A DNA stretch of 64,000 nt, from assembly GCA_937944485.1 (NCBI GenBank), contig CALDYU010000008.1, positions 62,001 through 126,000 on the forward strand, in the 5' to 3' direction. Each line of letters opens with the position of its first letter. Positions within the stretch are counted from its first letter, which is position 1. The translations under genes were made by a program, and so were the position numbers. The notes below the pieces were generated by a model. That model saw nothing but the letters and a program-made list of their open reading frames with translations, ran no database searches and was not told the origin of the DNA. Positions 26,892-36,774 of this stretch are shown piece by piece. The DNA comes from an uncultured Flavobacteriaceae bacterium. Its GTDB lineage: Bacteria; Bacteroidota; Bacteroidia; Flavobacteriales; Flavobacteriaceae.

Positions 26892-27551
26892 ATGACCAAT
26901 AACGAAATTATTACAGCGACCATAACTTTTGTAAAACAAACCTTAGTTAATGCAGAAGGAGGTCATGATTGGTTTCATATAGAACGTGTTTATAGCAATA
27001 CTTTGCATATTGCGAAAGAAGAGCATGTAGATTTTTTGGTGGTCTGCCTTGGAGCTTTATTGCATGATATCGCTGATGCGAAGTTTTATGATGGCGATGA
27101 AACTGTAGGGCCAAAAACGGCCTCTGCTTTTCTGAAATCTTTGAAAGTTGATAGCGAAACTATTGATCATGTAATACAAATTATAGAAAACATTTCTTTC
27201 AAATCTAGTTTAGATAAAAACGTAAATAAATTTACTTCGTTAGAACTTCAAGTTGTACAAGATGCAGATCGACTAGATGCTATTGGCGCAATTGGTATTG
27301 CACGGGCATTTAATTACGGAGGCTTTAAAAATAGAGCGCTCTACGATCCTGCTATACCGCCCAAAATGAACATGACTAAAGAACAATATAAAAAATCGAC
27401 GGCGCCAACTATTAATCACTTCTATGAAAAATTGTTGCTGCTAAAAGATAAAATGAATACGGCTACAGGTAAAAAAATAGCTGCCTACCGACATCAATAT
27501 ATGCTTGATTTCTTGGCTCAATTCAAGAATGAATGGCATGCAAATCTGTAA
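26892..27551 (+). CDS. HD domain phosphohydrolase
   Basis: 219 residues of the YpgQ-like HD family: H29 in WFHIERV, H58-D59 in LLHDIADAKF and the distal aspartate in QDADRLDAIGAIGIAR. Members hydrolyse nucleotides or have unknown substrates, with Mn or Mg at the HD site. It begins 1 base after the acyltransferase stop, although no functional link is evident. Confidence 0.9.
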   Translation: MTNNEIITATITFVKQTLVNAEGGHDWFHIERVYSNTLHIAKEEHVDFLVVCLGALLHDIADAKFYDGDETVGPKTASAFLKSLKVDSETIDHVIQIIENISFKSSLDKNVNKFTSLELQVVQDADRLDAIGAIGIARAFNYGGFKNRALYDPAIPPKMNMTKEQYKKSTAPTINHFYEKLLLLKDKMNTATGKKIAAYRHQYMLDFLAQFKNEWHANL

Positions 27552-27651
27552 CCTTATAACGCAAACGTTTTCGGTAAAACCATTTCTTTTTTGATCTTAT
27601 AATTCTTGTTTTTTGCTTATCTTCAAAGCACATTTAAAAATCAGCTTTCTT

Positions 27652-29076
27652 ATGCAAAGAAGAAAATTTATTAAAAAATCAGCTGCAGCTTCGGCTGCAT
27701 TTTCAATTGTGCCCAGTTTTGTAATGGGTAAAAATCATGTGCCACCTAGTGACACGCTATATATGGCAGGCTTTGGTGCTGGTGGCCAAGGTGGGGGTGA
27801 TATTAAATCTTTGTATGATACGGGCAAGGTAAAATTTGTAGCGCTTTGCGATGTTGATGACCGCAGAGCTTCAGGCACTTATAAGAAATTTCCAAAAGCT
27901 AAAAAATTCAAAGACTATAGAAAACTATATGACAAACATGTTAAAGATATAGATGCTATTGTAGTTGCGACCCCCGATCATATGCACGCTTCTATTGCAC
28001 TACCCTTTATGAGAGCCAAGAAACATGCTTATGTCGAAAAGCCTTTAACACATAATATTAACGAAGCGCGTATCATGACGCAAGTTGCCAAAGAGAATGG
28101 CATTGTTAGTCAAATGGGTAACCAAGGGGCGTCAAGTGATGGCAGTCGTGAAGCGCGAGAACTTATAGAGTCAGGGATTATAGGCAAAGTCAATCGTGTT
28201 GATTGTTGGACGAATCGTCCCGTATGGCCACAAGGTATTCCTGTTCCCACTGAAAAACAGGCTGTTCCAGAAGGATTGGACTGGGATCTTTGGTTAGGAG
28301 TCGCTGCAAAACGTGATTATAATGCTGCATACTTACCCTTTAAATGGCGCGGATGGTGGGATTTTGGAACTGGAGCTCTTGGTGATATGGGTTGCCATAT
28401 TATGGAAACTCCATTTAGTGTTCTTGATCTCGGGTATCCTACTGAGGCAGAAGCTAGTTGTACCACTAATTGGATTGGAGATTTTGTAGAAGCCGATTAC
28501 AGTCAATCATGCCCTTCATCTTCTTTAGTTCGTTTAAAATTTAATACTCCTGAACATGGTGATATTGCATTAAATTGGTATGATGGTGGAATCATGCCTG
28601 ATTTGCCTGACGAATTAAAAGATGGTGAAACAATGGGCGCTGGTGGTGGCGGTTCCATTTTCTATGGTACTCGCGGTATTTTAATTTGTGATGTGTATTC
28701 TAGAAATGCTCGTTTGGTACCTTCAAGCACCATGAAACTGATTACTCCTCCAAAACCTTATTTAGAACGAATTCCTGGTGACACTAATGGCCATAAAGAA
28801 AATTTTGTTAACGCCTGCTTGAACGGAACAAAAGCGTCTTCTGACTTTAGTAAGGCTGGTCCATTAACAGAAGCTGTTTTAATGGGTAATTTAGCCATTA
28901 GAGCCTTTCAAATGAAAGAATTTAAAAAAGGTAAAAAAGCAGGCGATTGGGATCCGTACCAATATCCTGGCCGTAGAAAATTATTATGGGACGGCCCAAA
29001 TATGAAAGTGACCAATTGGGATGTAGCCAATGAATGGGTAAAAGGCTCCTATCGCAAAGGTTGGGAATTGTCTTAG
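27652..29076 (+). CDS. Tat-exported Gfo/Idh/MocA family oxidoreductase
   Basis: 474 residues from the ATG at 27652; the open frame from 27613 only adds a stretch before the Tat signal (MQRRKFIKKSAAASAAFS). The Rossmann domain has GFGAGGQGGGD, the family lysine in YVEKPLTHN, and the substrate-domain segment ALGDMGCHIMETPF. The twin-arginine signal implies that the protein folds with its NAD(P) cofactor before export. In Bacteroidetes such enzymes act on keto-glycosides in the periplasm, which would suit the pathway in the first 12 kb. The gene stands alone and ends at a strong bidirectional terminator. Confidence 0.9.
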   Translation: MQRRKFIKKSAAASAAFSIVPSFVMGKNHVPPSDTLYMAGFGAGGQGGGDIKSLYDTGKVKFVALCDVDDRRASGTYKKFPKAKKFKDYRKLYDKHVKDIDAIVVATPDHMHASIALPFMRAKKHAYVEKPLTHNINEARIMTQVAKENGIVSQMGNQGASSDGSREARELIESGIIGKVNRVDCWTNRPVWPQGIPVPTEKQAVPEGLDWDLWLGVAAKRDYNAAYLPFKWRGWWDFGTGALGDMGCHIMETPFSVLDLGYPTEAEASCTTNWIGDFVEADYSQSCPSSSLVRLKFNTPEHGDIALNWYDGGIMPDLPDELKDGETMGAGGGGSIFYGTRGILICDVYSRNARLVPSSTMKLITPPKPYLERIPGDTNGHKENFVNACLNGTKASSDFSKAGPLTEAVLMGNLAIRAFQMKEFKKGKKAGDWDPYQYPGRRKLLWDGPNMKVTNWDVANEWVKGSYRKGWELS

Positions 29077-29105
29077 TCTAATTACCTAAAAGACGTTTTG
29101 AAGAT

Positions 29106-29138
29106 AAAAAGTCCTGTTTAGATACAGGACTTTTTTTA
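29106..29138 (+). terminator. Bidirectional terminator between convergent genes
   Basis: A perfect 12-base stem (29106-29117 with 29124-29135, loop of 6) is followed by a T-tract on the plus side. On the minus strand the A-run beside the left arm gives a T-tract too. The stop codon of the glycosyltransferase (29136-29138) lies inside the plus-side T-tract. Confidence 0.85.
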
Positions 29139-30542
29139 TTTTTTCTCTGGCAATCCACGTGTTAACCACCCTCTTCTATTAGCCGTAACTATTGCATATG
29201 GGGTAATCCAAAACAGGCCGAAAGTAAACAAGATACTATAAGAGTAGGCCCAAAAAGATTCTTTTATTTTATAACGTTTGGCATAAAATAAAACTGGAAA
29301 AGTAGTCACAATTAGTATGCTCACAAAAGTGGAACTTAAAAATAAAAGGGGATGCGATATCACAAAGAAAAGCATGAAAAACAAAAAAGGGTAGCTCATT
29401 ACAATTTTTAAAGACTGGCTCAAAAACAATAGTCTTGTTCCTGATTTTGAACCTTCTCTAAAATTTTTAAAAACGTATTTAGACATTTGAATATTCTCGC
29501 GAACATTACTTCTTCCCCATCGAATAAACATTTTATAAAGTCCTTTATATTTATCAGGTACATTGGTATATGCCATCGCATTTCTTTGAAATAACACATG
29601 ATGCCCTTGTTTCAATATCATATTGGTCATGGCTCGATCTTCGCCAATATCTGATGGCTGCCCCATAAAGGTTTGGTTTATCCATTCATCCAAACAATTA
29701 AAAACTGCTGTTCTACGATATGCAGCAAGTGCTCCTGGCGTACAAAGCACGGAATTTAGCGTGCTTTCTGCCGATCGAACAAACTCAAAACTCATTACAA
29801 AACTAACATCCAACATTTTTGGCAATATTGATTTTTTAGTATTGAGCACTCTAATATTGCCGGCTACAGCACCACATTGGTCATTAGTTACAAACGGGCT
29901 AACGAGATTCCGCAAGGTATCTTTTCGAACTATTGAATCACTATCTACGGTTACAAAAACTGCACCTACTCCTTCATTAAAACCGCGATACAATGCATGA
30001 CGTTTGCCCATGTTTTTGGGCTGCTGTACAATAGATACCCGATCTCCTAATACTTTTTTTGCCTCTTTCATCCAATGCCATGTGTCATCTTTACTACCAT
30101 CATCAATCGATATTAATTGTAGCTTTTCATTCGGAAAATCACTTTCTCCCAAACTCAACAAAGTGTCGTATACCTGTTTTCCCTCATTATAGGCAGGTAC
30201 AATTACCGTACATGTTGGCAGTTCATCATCTGAAACAGAAGTAATCGCTTTATATTTAAAATAGCGATACACAATGAAAAGAAAGAAAACTGCTTTAAAT
30301 ATAAAAAGCCCAAAGGCGATATTCATGAATACTGATCCTAAAACAGAAGTAGCACGCTCTACATTAAATGCCGTAAAATCATTTCTTAAAATAAATGCTA
30401 AATAAGCAGATCCTATTAAGAGTACCAGAGTACTTCCCATTACAAAAATACCCCATGCATTTGCCGTTTGTATAAAATTTCTAAACTCACTTGCGAGGGC
30501 TTTGAATGTAGATTCTTTTTTTAAGGTGCTTTCAATTCTCAT
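29136..30542 (-). CDS. Membrane glycosyltransferase family 2, NodC/hyaluronan-synthase-like
   Basis: 468 residues from the ATG at 30542 (upstream TTG at 30557 is less likely). Two N-terminal membrane helices precede the GT-A domain, with VPAYNEGKQVYDTL, ISIDDGSKDDTW, the metal-binding VTVDSDS and the catalytic region PSDIGEDRAMTN. The product-binding motif reads IRWGRSNVREN rather than the usual QxxRW. Three or four C-terminal helices follow. It should polymerise and export a beta-linked polysaccharide from a nucleotide sugar. No accessory genes for a capsule lie nearby. Confidence 0.88.
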   Translation of the reverse strand: MRIESTLKKESTFKALASEFRNFIQTANAWGIFVMGSTLVLLIGSAYLAFILRNDFTAFNVERATSVLGSVFMNIAFGLFIFKAVFFLFIVYRYFKYKAITSVSDDELPTCTVIVPAYNEGKQVYDTLLSLGESDFPNEKLQLISIDDGSKDDTWHWMKEAKKVLGDRVSIVQQPKNMGKRHALYRGFNEGVGAVFVTVDSDSIVRKDTLRNLVSPFVTNDQCGAVAGNIRVLNTKKSILPKMLDVSFVMSFEFVRSAESTLNSVLCTPGALAAYRRTAVFNCLDEWINQTFMGQPSDIGEDRAMTNMILKQGHHVLFQRNAMAYTNVPDKYKGLYKMFIRWGRSNVRENIQMSKYVFKNFREGSKSGTRLLFLSQSLKIVMSYPFLFFMLFFVISHPLLFLSSTFVSILIVTTFPVLFYAKRYKIKESFWAYSYSILFTFGLFWITPYAIVTANRRGWLTRGLPEKK

Positions 30543-30747
30543 AAATATAATTTTCAATAATATGTTCTTGGTATTTTACGCAATAAACACCTTATTCGGA
30601 TCTGCCATTTAAGAACATTTATGACTCTTATAAGAACTATAACATCTTCTTAAGATTCTTTAAATATTTGACACCTTTTATCGATGATTTGGTAATTTTT
30701 TAAAACACCCATTGCAGGGAAAACTTTAGTTACGGCGACTAATCAAT

Positions 30748-31821
30748 TTAAAACAACCGCAATTGCCCATCTTTACATTGGCTATGAAGTTCACAATTCA
30801 GTTTTGGAAAACTTTGATTCTTGAAATACTTCTGTTTTGCCAAAGAAAATAGATCGTGTATTTGGGCTGCAATTTTACCATCTCCCCTCCCTCGAATGCC
30901 ATAGCGACTATCATTCAAAGTTCCCTTATGACAGGCTGCAATTTGTCGTAATACTTTATCAGCACGATCGGGCAAGGTTGTACGAATCCAATCAGAAAAG
31001 ATTTGCCCTATAGCACCATTCAAACGAACAACGGTAAAAGCCATAGATAAAGCTCCGTGTTCCCTGACTATTTTGGCCATATTGAGAATTTCATGACTAT
31101 TAATACCTGGTATAATAGGTGCCAACATAGCGTTTACTGGTATACCGTGTGTTGAAAGTTTCTCTATAGCTATCAAGCGTTTCTTTATACTTGCAGTTCT
31201 CGGTTCTAAAATTCTACGTGTGTTTTCAGATAATGAAGTAATTGAAATATTAACGCCAACCAATTGATCTTTCGCTAAATCTTGTAAGATGTCTAAATCT
31301 CTTAAAAGCAGCGCATTTTTGGTAATAATTCCTACGGGGTGTTTATACTTTAAGAAAATCTCTAAACAACGACGGGTAATTTCATAATTCTTTTCAGCAG
31401 GCTGGTAGCAATCGGTGTTGCCAGACATAACGATAGTTGATGCTTTCCATTTTTTACTTTTTAGTTTGGCTTCTAACAGTTTCGGAGCGTCTTTTTTAAC
31501 TAAAATTTTTCGCTCAAAATCAAGTCCAGCGCTATATCCCCAAAATTCGTGCGTATTTCTAGCATAACAATAAATACAGCCATGTTCGCAGCCTTGATAA
31601 GCGTTCATCGAATATTGCATCCCAACATCTGGGCTGTTGACCTTGTTGACAATGGTTTTAGGAAATATAGGTAAATATTGTGTTTTGTTGCTTTCAGCTT
31701 CTTCCCCTTCTAAGCGACAAAATTCTAAGAAATCATCTCTGGTTTCATGTAGCTCCTCGAAAAATCGATTTGGCGTATTTTGTTGAGCTCCTCTTCCCTT
31801 TATGTAGTATTTTTGTTTCAA
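30748..31821 (-). CDS. PA0069 family radical SAM protein (SplB-like)
   Basis: 357 residues, starting at TTG (31821); no ATG is available upstream, and a TAAATTTG box lies 14 bases before it. The radical SAM cluster is C78-x3-C82-x2-C85 in YQGCEHGCIYCYARNT, followed by VMSGNTDCYQPAE and PRTASIKKRLIAIEKLS. The family resembles spore photoproduct lyase but is widespread outside spore formers and has no proven substrate. The C-terminus is cysteine-containing (LNCELHSQCKDG). Confidence 0.9.
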   Translation of the reverse strand: MKQKYYIKGRGAQQNTPNRFFEELHETRDDFLEFCRLEGEEAESNKTQYLPIFPKTIVNKVNSPDVGMQYSMNAYQGCEHGCIYCYARNTHEFWGYSAGLDFERKILVKKDAPKLLEAKLKSKKWKASTIVMSGNTDCYQPAEKNYEITRRCLEIFLKYKHPVGIITKNALLLRDLDILQDLAKDQLVGVNISITSLSENTRRILEPRTASIKKRLIAIEKLSTHGIPVNAMLAPIIPGINSHEILNMAKIVREHGALSMAFTVVRLNGAIGQIFSDWIRTTLPDRADKVLRQIAACHKGTLNDSRYGIRGRGDGKIAAQIHDLFSLAKQKYFKNQSFPKLNCELHSQCKDGQLRLF

Positions 31822-31835
31822 TATTGGATTTATTC

Positions 31836-31843
31836 CAAATTTA
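31836..31843 (-). promoter_or_regulatory. -7 box supporting the TTG start of the radical SAM gene
   Basis: TAAATTTG on the minus strand ends 14 bases before the TTG at 31821. No -33 TTTG is seen at the usual spacing. Confidence 0.4.
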
Positions 31844-31909
31844 TGGAATATTTCCTATTTTGATTCTATTTTTTTATTAAAGTCTTGACGAACCTTTTCT
31901 GCACAGCAT

Positions 31910-33520
31910 TTACTTAGAAGGTTCATTAGGGCTTTCTCCAAAGGCAACCCTAACCAACTGTTTCCTACTCCCTCGTTTTGCATAGAAGATCAGATGCTCA
32001 TCAGTCTCATTAATAAAGGGCCTAGATACCATAATGGGTAAACGCATTTCTTTATCGTCAATTAACTTTTTATATGATAAATCGCCTGTGCCATCCAATT
32101 TAATTACAAACATATTGGGGTTACGGCTGTATCCTTCTTTAAACAAAATGCGCTTACTACTCAGTTTTTGAGGATTCTCTCCAGAGTTTATAAAAAAGTA
32201 CATGTCATTGGCAACCCCAAACGCCGAATAGGAAGCATATGCTTCATCACCTTGGGTAACTTCCGCCTTATTTATATTACGCGCCCAAAGCATATCACCT
32301 GAAGCACTTAACTTCGCACACACAATATCATTATAATGATATCGAGAAACCTTTTTAGTACCGCCTCCACTTATATCTTCCCCTTGGGTAACAAAATACT
32401 CTTCTGCACTAAAAATTATATCGTTGTTTGGCGTTATATGAATATCTTTAAAAATCAAATTCTTTATTTCAGCATCCACTTGACGCCCGAATTTATCAAT
32501 CATGAATTGATCAGAAAACGGATTGTATTTTTTACTTTGAATAGCCAAGGTTTTTGAGTGCAGCTTAAAATGTACTAGACCATTATACCTATTATCTTTT
32601 CGATCGGCATAAAAACCTACGACGATTAATTTATCTTTAGATAAAATTGGTTTTAGTGATTCTGGAAATTTACCGGCTTCCGCAAATTCTTGAATGTGAT
32701 GCCCATCATTCGTAATTTTCACCAATTCATATTGATAACGTCTTTCTTTTGCCTCAAAACGTTTTTTCTTAAAAAAGGCTTTCCCCATAAAATATACTGT
32801 TTTGAGATCTTTTGAAACTTCAATATTCTCAAACGCATAATTTTTAGCAACTGCCTCTTCGGTGAAATCATAACTAATATGTTGTTTTAAGTCAGTTCCA
32901 AATAGGTACATACTATAATTTTCCTCTTTGCCTTTTCTATGCTGCACTGTTATTGCAAATGCAGATTTACCCGTATTAAAATGAACGGCTGTTGAAAAAC
33001 CATTGCCAAATTTTCTATTGTATTTATTGACCGCGAGCGGATTCATTACTTCTTTTGAAGGAACCGATATTAATCTATTTTCACTAAAATTAAATTCCCC
33101 TAACGGACTTTGATGTACTACATATTCGTAAGCGAGGTCGTCATCATTATATCTTAATTCAAGTAAATAGAGTTGACCATTTCGAACAAAACCATCTACC
33201 ATATACTGCCCAGCATAACGATTGTTATAATCTTCAATTAAATTGAGATCTTTATCATACAGTTCAATAAAATGTCCTTTAGGGCGCAATGGCATACCTC
33301 CATAATAGGTGCGAACAATGACCGTTTTACCCGCGTTATCAGCATTAATAGTTAATACCGTTGAGTATTTATACCGATCAAAATAATTTTTTCCAAGACT
33401 ATAAGCCATAGGAATATCTTGTGCGCTAAGTATTGCGAATACGAAAAAGGAAAGAAGCAATGCACTTTTTCTAACAACTGCATTTAATGAGGCAGGGGCT
33501 ATTTGGTTTTTATGTGGCAT
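31910..33520 (-). CDS. Secreted protein of unknown function
   Basis: 536 residues. A signal peptide is visible (basic start, SALLLSFFVFAILSAQD). The rest has regularly spaced beta-strand-like segments (GHFIELYDKDLNLIEDY, ILFKEGYSRNPNMFVIKLDG), which suggests a beta-propeller, but I recognise no named family. No type IX sorting domain is seen at the C-terminus. It is the last gene of a minus-strand run after the kinase, PhzF and enoyl-CoA hydratase genes, 22 bases from the last. Confidence 0.7.
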   Translation of the reverse strand: MPHKNQIAPASLNAVVRKSALLLSFFVFAILSAQDIPMAYSLGKNYFDRYKYSTVLTINADNAGKTVIVRTYYGGMPLRPKGHFIELYDKDLNLIEDYNNRYAGQYMVDGFVRNGQLYLLELRYNDDDLAYEYVVHQSPLGEFNFSENRLISVPSKEVMNPLAVNKYNRKFGNGFSTAVHFNTGKSAFAITVQHRKGKEENYSMYLFGTDLKQHISYDFTEEAVAKNYAFENIEVSKDLKTVYFMGKAFFKKKRFEAKERRYQYELVKITNDGHHIQEFAEAGKFPESLKPILSKDKLIVVGFYADRKDNRYNGLVHFKLHSKTLAIQSKKYNPFSDQFMIDKFGRQVDAEIKNLIFKDIHITPNNDIIFSAEEYFVTQGEDISGGGTKKVSRYHYNDIVCAKLSASGDMLWARNINKAEVTQGDEAYASYSAFGVANDMYFFINSGENPQKLSSKRILFKEGYSRNPNMFVIKLDGTGDLSYKKLIDDKEMRLPIMVSRPFINETDEHLIFYAKRGSRKQLVRVAFGESPNEPSK

Positions 33521-33542
33521 AAGTAGGTATTTAGAGGAAATG

Positions 33543-34325
33543 CTATGCGCCTGGAAAGTCCGCTTTGCGTTTTTCTAAAAAGGCACTTGTGCCTTCCTCA
33601 AAATCAGCTGTTCCAAAGCAAGCACCGAAAGCTTTAATTTCGGCAGCAAATCCATTACTCTCATGTTTAAAACCAGCATTTACTGCTTTTATTGCGTAGG
33701 CAATAGCCACAGGAGAATTATTCGATATCTTGCTACCTAGTTTTTTACAAAAATCTAGTAATTCTTCTTGAGCGATTACGTGATTTACTAGGCCTGTTTC
33801 AAGAGCTCGATTGGCATCAATCATTCCTGCCGTCATAATCATTTCCATAGCGATGCCTTTACCGACCAATTGGGGCAGCCTTTGCGTACCACCATAGCCC
33901 GGAATCACACCCAAAGAAACCTCAGGAAGTCCCATTCTGGCATTATCACTGGCCACTCTAAAATGACACGACATGGCCAATTCAAGTCCACCGCCCAAAG
34001 CAAAACCATTGATGGCAGCTATCACAGGAGTGTTTAAATTCTCTACAAAATCAAACAAGAGTTTTTGTCCCTTAGCGGCTAACTTACCTCCCTCTTTAAC
34101 TGAGAAACTAGCAAATTCAGAAATGTCGGCCCCAGCAACAAAGGCTTTCTCTCCACTGCCAGTTAAGATAATCGCTTTAACGTTTTTAGTTTTATCTAAC
34201 ACCTTAAAAGCTTCATGCAATTCTTTAATTGTGTCTTTGTTCAGCGCATTCAATTTAGTCGGACGGTTGATAGTAATAATGGCTAAAGGCGCTTCTTTTT
34301 TGATGCTTATGTTATCGTATTTCAT
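33543..34325 (-). CDS. Enoyl-CoA hydratase/isomerase family protein
   Basis: 260 residues, a complete crotonase fold. The oxyanion-hole segments are GEKAFVAGADISEF and NGFALGGGLELAMSCHFRVA, and the catalytic-glutamate region reads GLPEVSLGVIPGYGGTQRLP with both glutamates of a true hydratase. It should hydrate trans-2-enoyl-CoA in fatty acid or amino acid breakdown. Its neighbours (PhzF, 15 bases upstream, and a secreted protein downstream) are not beta-oxidation genes. Confidence 0.93.
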   Translation of the reverse strand: MKYDNISIKKEAPLAIITINRPTKLNALNKDTIKELHEAFKVLDKTKNVKAIILTGSGEKAFVAGADISEFASFSVKEGGKLAAKGQKLLFDFVENLNTPVIAAINGFALGGGLELAMSCHFRVASDNARMGLPEVSLGVIPGYGGTQRLPQLVGKGIAMEMIMTAGMIDANRALETGLVNHVIAQEELLDFCKKLGSKISNNSPVAIAYAIKAVNAGFKHESNGFAAEIKAFGACFGTADFEEGTSAFLEKRKADFPGA

Positions 34326-34340
34326 GTTTTTATATTGGTA

Positions 34341-35258
34341 TTAAACAGACCAGACCCCTTCACTAACAGGAACAACTTGTCCACCTATTTTTAAAATATA
34401 TTCGTTTTCTTTTAATTCCCCATCTAAATGCAAGATAGACTTACGACCCATTTCGAAACCCTGTTCAACAATTGCCGATTGCTCAGGGTGACCATGTTTT
34501 AGTAAATAGGCTAAAAAGCAACCATTCGCACTTCCGGTGGCAGCATCTTCCCAGATAGCCCCATCTTCTAGAACAAACATTCGCGTATGAAAACTATTCT
34601 GCTCTTCAACGGTTTCACGAGTGATAAAAAATAAATTGGTTGTCAACCCTCTTGGGTTATTGCTTTTAAATAATTCTTTCTGTTTTAAAAATTGCGCTAC
34701 CTTTTCGGGATTTAATTTTAGTTTTCCAATACTTTCCAAATCCTTTAGAAAAATTATTAGATATGGCAATCCAGTATTTACATCTTGAATAGGCATCGAA
34801 GTATCGAAAAAATCTAAGGGAATATCAAAAGCATCAGACAACATTTCTGAACTAAACATAGGTCCAAATTCAGGCTGCACTTGCTGCATTGTAAAACGAC
34901 TCTCTTCAAGTTTATTTGAATTAGTTATGGCTACGGTAATGTCTCCCTTTTTAAGTCTTAGTACAATCTGATCTTCTGGTTTTTCGGCGAAATACTTGGC
35001 AAGAATATAGGCAGTGCCCAAGGTAGGGTGCCCAGCAAAAGGCACTTCGTGTTCTGTAGTAAAAATGCGAACCTCATAGCTGCCATCTTCTTCAATTGCT
35101 CTAATAAAGGTACTTTCAGCAAAATTGATTTCCCGAGTCATTTGTAACATTTGCTCGGTAGTTAATTTTTGCTCCAAATCAACAAATACCGCCAATTGAT
35201 TCCCCGCGTATTTTTCTCTTGCAAAAACATCAACAATATAAAATTTCAGCTCTGCCAT
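34341..35258 (-). CDS. PhzF family isomerase
   Basis: 305 residues from the ATG at 35258; the frame to 35273 adds five residues only. The N-terminus (KFYIVDVFAREKYAGNQLAVF), the catalytic glutamate in INFAESTFI, GHPTLGTAYIL and the C-terminal DAATGSANGC are all typical. PhzF proteins isomerise allylic or ring substrates; most are not linked to phenazines. No phenazine genes are seen here. It lies in an operon between the NtrY-like kinase and the enoyl-CoA hydratase. Confidence 0.93.
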   Translation of the reverse strand: MAELKFYIVDVFAREKYAGNQLAVFVDLEQKLTTEQMLQMTREINFAESTFIRAIEEDGSYEVRIFTTEHEVPFAGHPTLGTAYILAKYFAEKPEDQIVLRLKKGDITVAITNSNKLEESRFTMQQVQPEFGPMFSSEMLSDAFDIPLDFFDTSMPIQDVNTGLPYLIIFLKDLESIGKLKLNPEKVAQFLKQKELFKSNNPRGLTTNLFFITRETVEEQNSFHTRMFVLEDGAIWEDAATGSANGCFLAYLLKHGHPEQSAIVEQGFEMGRKSILHLDGELKENEYILKIGGQVVPVSEGVWSV

Positions 35259-35275
35259 ATTTATCTGTAGCAACT

Positions 35276-36724
35276 TTATTTTTCTTTAGGAAAACGAACT
35301 ATAAAAACGCTGCCCTTTTCTGCTTTAGAACTAAATTCGATACTGCCTTTGTAACTTTCTACAATGTTTTTAACCATCCCTAAACCAAGTCCCATTCCAC
35401 TAGATTTGGTTGTAAACTTTGGTTCAAAGACTTTATCCATATAAGCGTCTTGAATACCAATACCATTGTCTGCCACCGCTAATTTAACTACATCGTTTTC
35501 AGACATAACAGAAACCAAAATACGAGGACTTTCGACATCGGGAACGGCTTGAATCGCATTCTTCACTAAATTAGTAACCACCCGAATCAATTGTGTACGA
35601 TCTAATTTAGCAATGATTTCTTCTTCTTCGGAAATAAAATGAATGTAATCTTCTGTAAAAATTTCTAAGGCCAATTTAACGATCTCTATGACATTCAAAG
35701 TTTCATTTTGTTGCGCAGGCATTTCCGCAAAATTAGAAAAGGCTGAGGCAATATTGCTCATGGTATCAATTTGCTGAATAAGTGTTTTAGAGTACTCTTC
35801 AACTTTAGCAGCTACTTCAGGGTCATTCGGATCAAATTTACGTTCAAAACTCTGCACGCTCAGACGCATTGGAGTCAGCGGGTTCTTAATTTCATGAGCT
35901 ACTTGCTTCGCCATTTCACGCCATGCTTGTTCTCGTTCGCTGCGCGCAAGTTTCGCTGCACTTTGTTCTAATTCATCAATCATTGCATTATACGAATCAA
36001 CCAACTTGCCTATTTCAGAACTGGGGTCTTGAATAAAAATCTTTTCATTACGGCGAGTTAAATCTGTCTTATTCATCATCTCAGAAACCGTTTGTAATGA
36101 TCTGGTAATATACATTGATATGAAATAAGCCAGGCCAACCGCAAGTAATAGCATCAGCACACAAATTGTACCCAATCGAATTAAAAATTCTTTCAATTCT
36201 TTATCATAAAAAGAATTGTCTTCATAATACGGTAAATTCAGTATTCCAATAGGTTTAAAACGCTTGTCATTGATAAAAGTGTAAGACGCTTGGTATTGAT
36301 CTCCTATTGCCGAATTACGTTCTACGTATCTTTTTTCAGGACTCGAATCAAGGTTATTTAAAATCTCAACATCTAGGCAATTGCTTTGTGTTTGCGTTTC
36401 AAATTTAGGGCGTGAACTTTTAATCAATTGACCGTCTAAATCGTAGATATTAAAAGGTGCTGACAATACATCTGCAATCTGATAAATGTCATCTTTAAAA
36501 ATTAATCCTAAGTTTTCTGTAGTTAAAGGATATGTCGTTTGTTTAAGTGTAAAAACAACGCTTTGTCTAACCTGATCTTCCTTTTTACCTAGTCGCACTT
36601 GGTGATAGTCTTTACTTTGCTCTCGATACTGATAAAAAGTAGTCCCTGCAATCAAAATTGATGAAATCATTACCAATACAATCATGGTAACAAAAATGCG
36701 CGTTCGAAGTGATAGTTTTCTCAA
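35276..36724 (-). CDS. NtrY-like sensor histidine kinase with HAMP domain
   Basis: 482 residues from a TTG at 36724, encoding RKLSLRTRIF immediately before the first membrane helix. The frame is open further to 36814, but that part reads through a low-complexity inverted repeat and a promoter-like box at 36746. Domains: membrane helix, periplasmic sensor of about 150 residues, a second helix (LGTICVLMLLLAVGLAY), HAMP, HisKA with H277 in QVAHEIKNPLTP and a HATPase with DNGIGIQ and GLGLGMVKNI. No response regulator gene is adjacent. It appears to lead the run to PhzF, the hydratase and the secreted protein. Confidence 0.88.
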   Translation of the reverse strand: MRKLSLRTRIFVTMIVLVMISSILIAGTTFYQYREQSKDYHQVRLGKKEDQVRQSVVFTLKQTTYPLTTENLGLIFKDDIYQIADVLSAPFNIYDLDGQLIKSSRPKFETQTQSNCLDVEILNNLDSSPEKRYVERNSAIGDQYQASYTFINDKRFKPIGILNLPYYEDNSFYDKELKEFLIRLGTICVLMLLLAVGLAYFISMYITRSLQTVSEMMNKTDLTRRNEKIFIQDPSSEIGKLVDSYNAMIDELEQSAAKLARSEREQAWREMAKQVAHEIKNPLTPMRLSVQSFERKFDPNDPEVAAKVEEYSKTLIQQIDTMSNIASAFSNFAEMPAQQNETLNVIEIVKLALEIFTEDYIHFISEEEEIIAKLDRTQLIRVVTNLVKNAIQAVPDVESPRILVSVMSENDVVKLAVADNGIGIQDAYMDKVFEPKFTTKSSGMGLGLGMVKNIVESYKGSIEFSSKAEKGSVFIVRFPKEK

Positions 36725-36745
36725 CAAATCTGCGGTGTTTGAACT

Positions 36746-36753
36746 CAAAGGTA
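36746..36753 (-). promoter_or_regulatory. -7 box upstream of the NtrY-like kinase
   Basis: TACCTTTG on the minus strand matches TAnnTTTG and ends 21 bases before the TTG at 36724. This supports the internal start. No -33 TTG lies at about 19-21 bases. Confidence 0.45.
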
Positions 36754-36774
36754 GCAAATATCGCACCAAGTATT

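Noticed and set aside
29623-30000. 125-codon plus-strand frame opposite the glycosyltransferase
   Set aside because: It is antisense to conserved GT2 motifs and shows no protein features of its own.
34341-35258. Phenazine biosynthesis from the PhzF name
   Set aside because: PhzF-fold isomerases are widespread, and no other phenazine gene is near.
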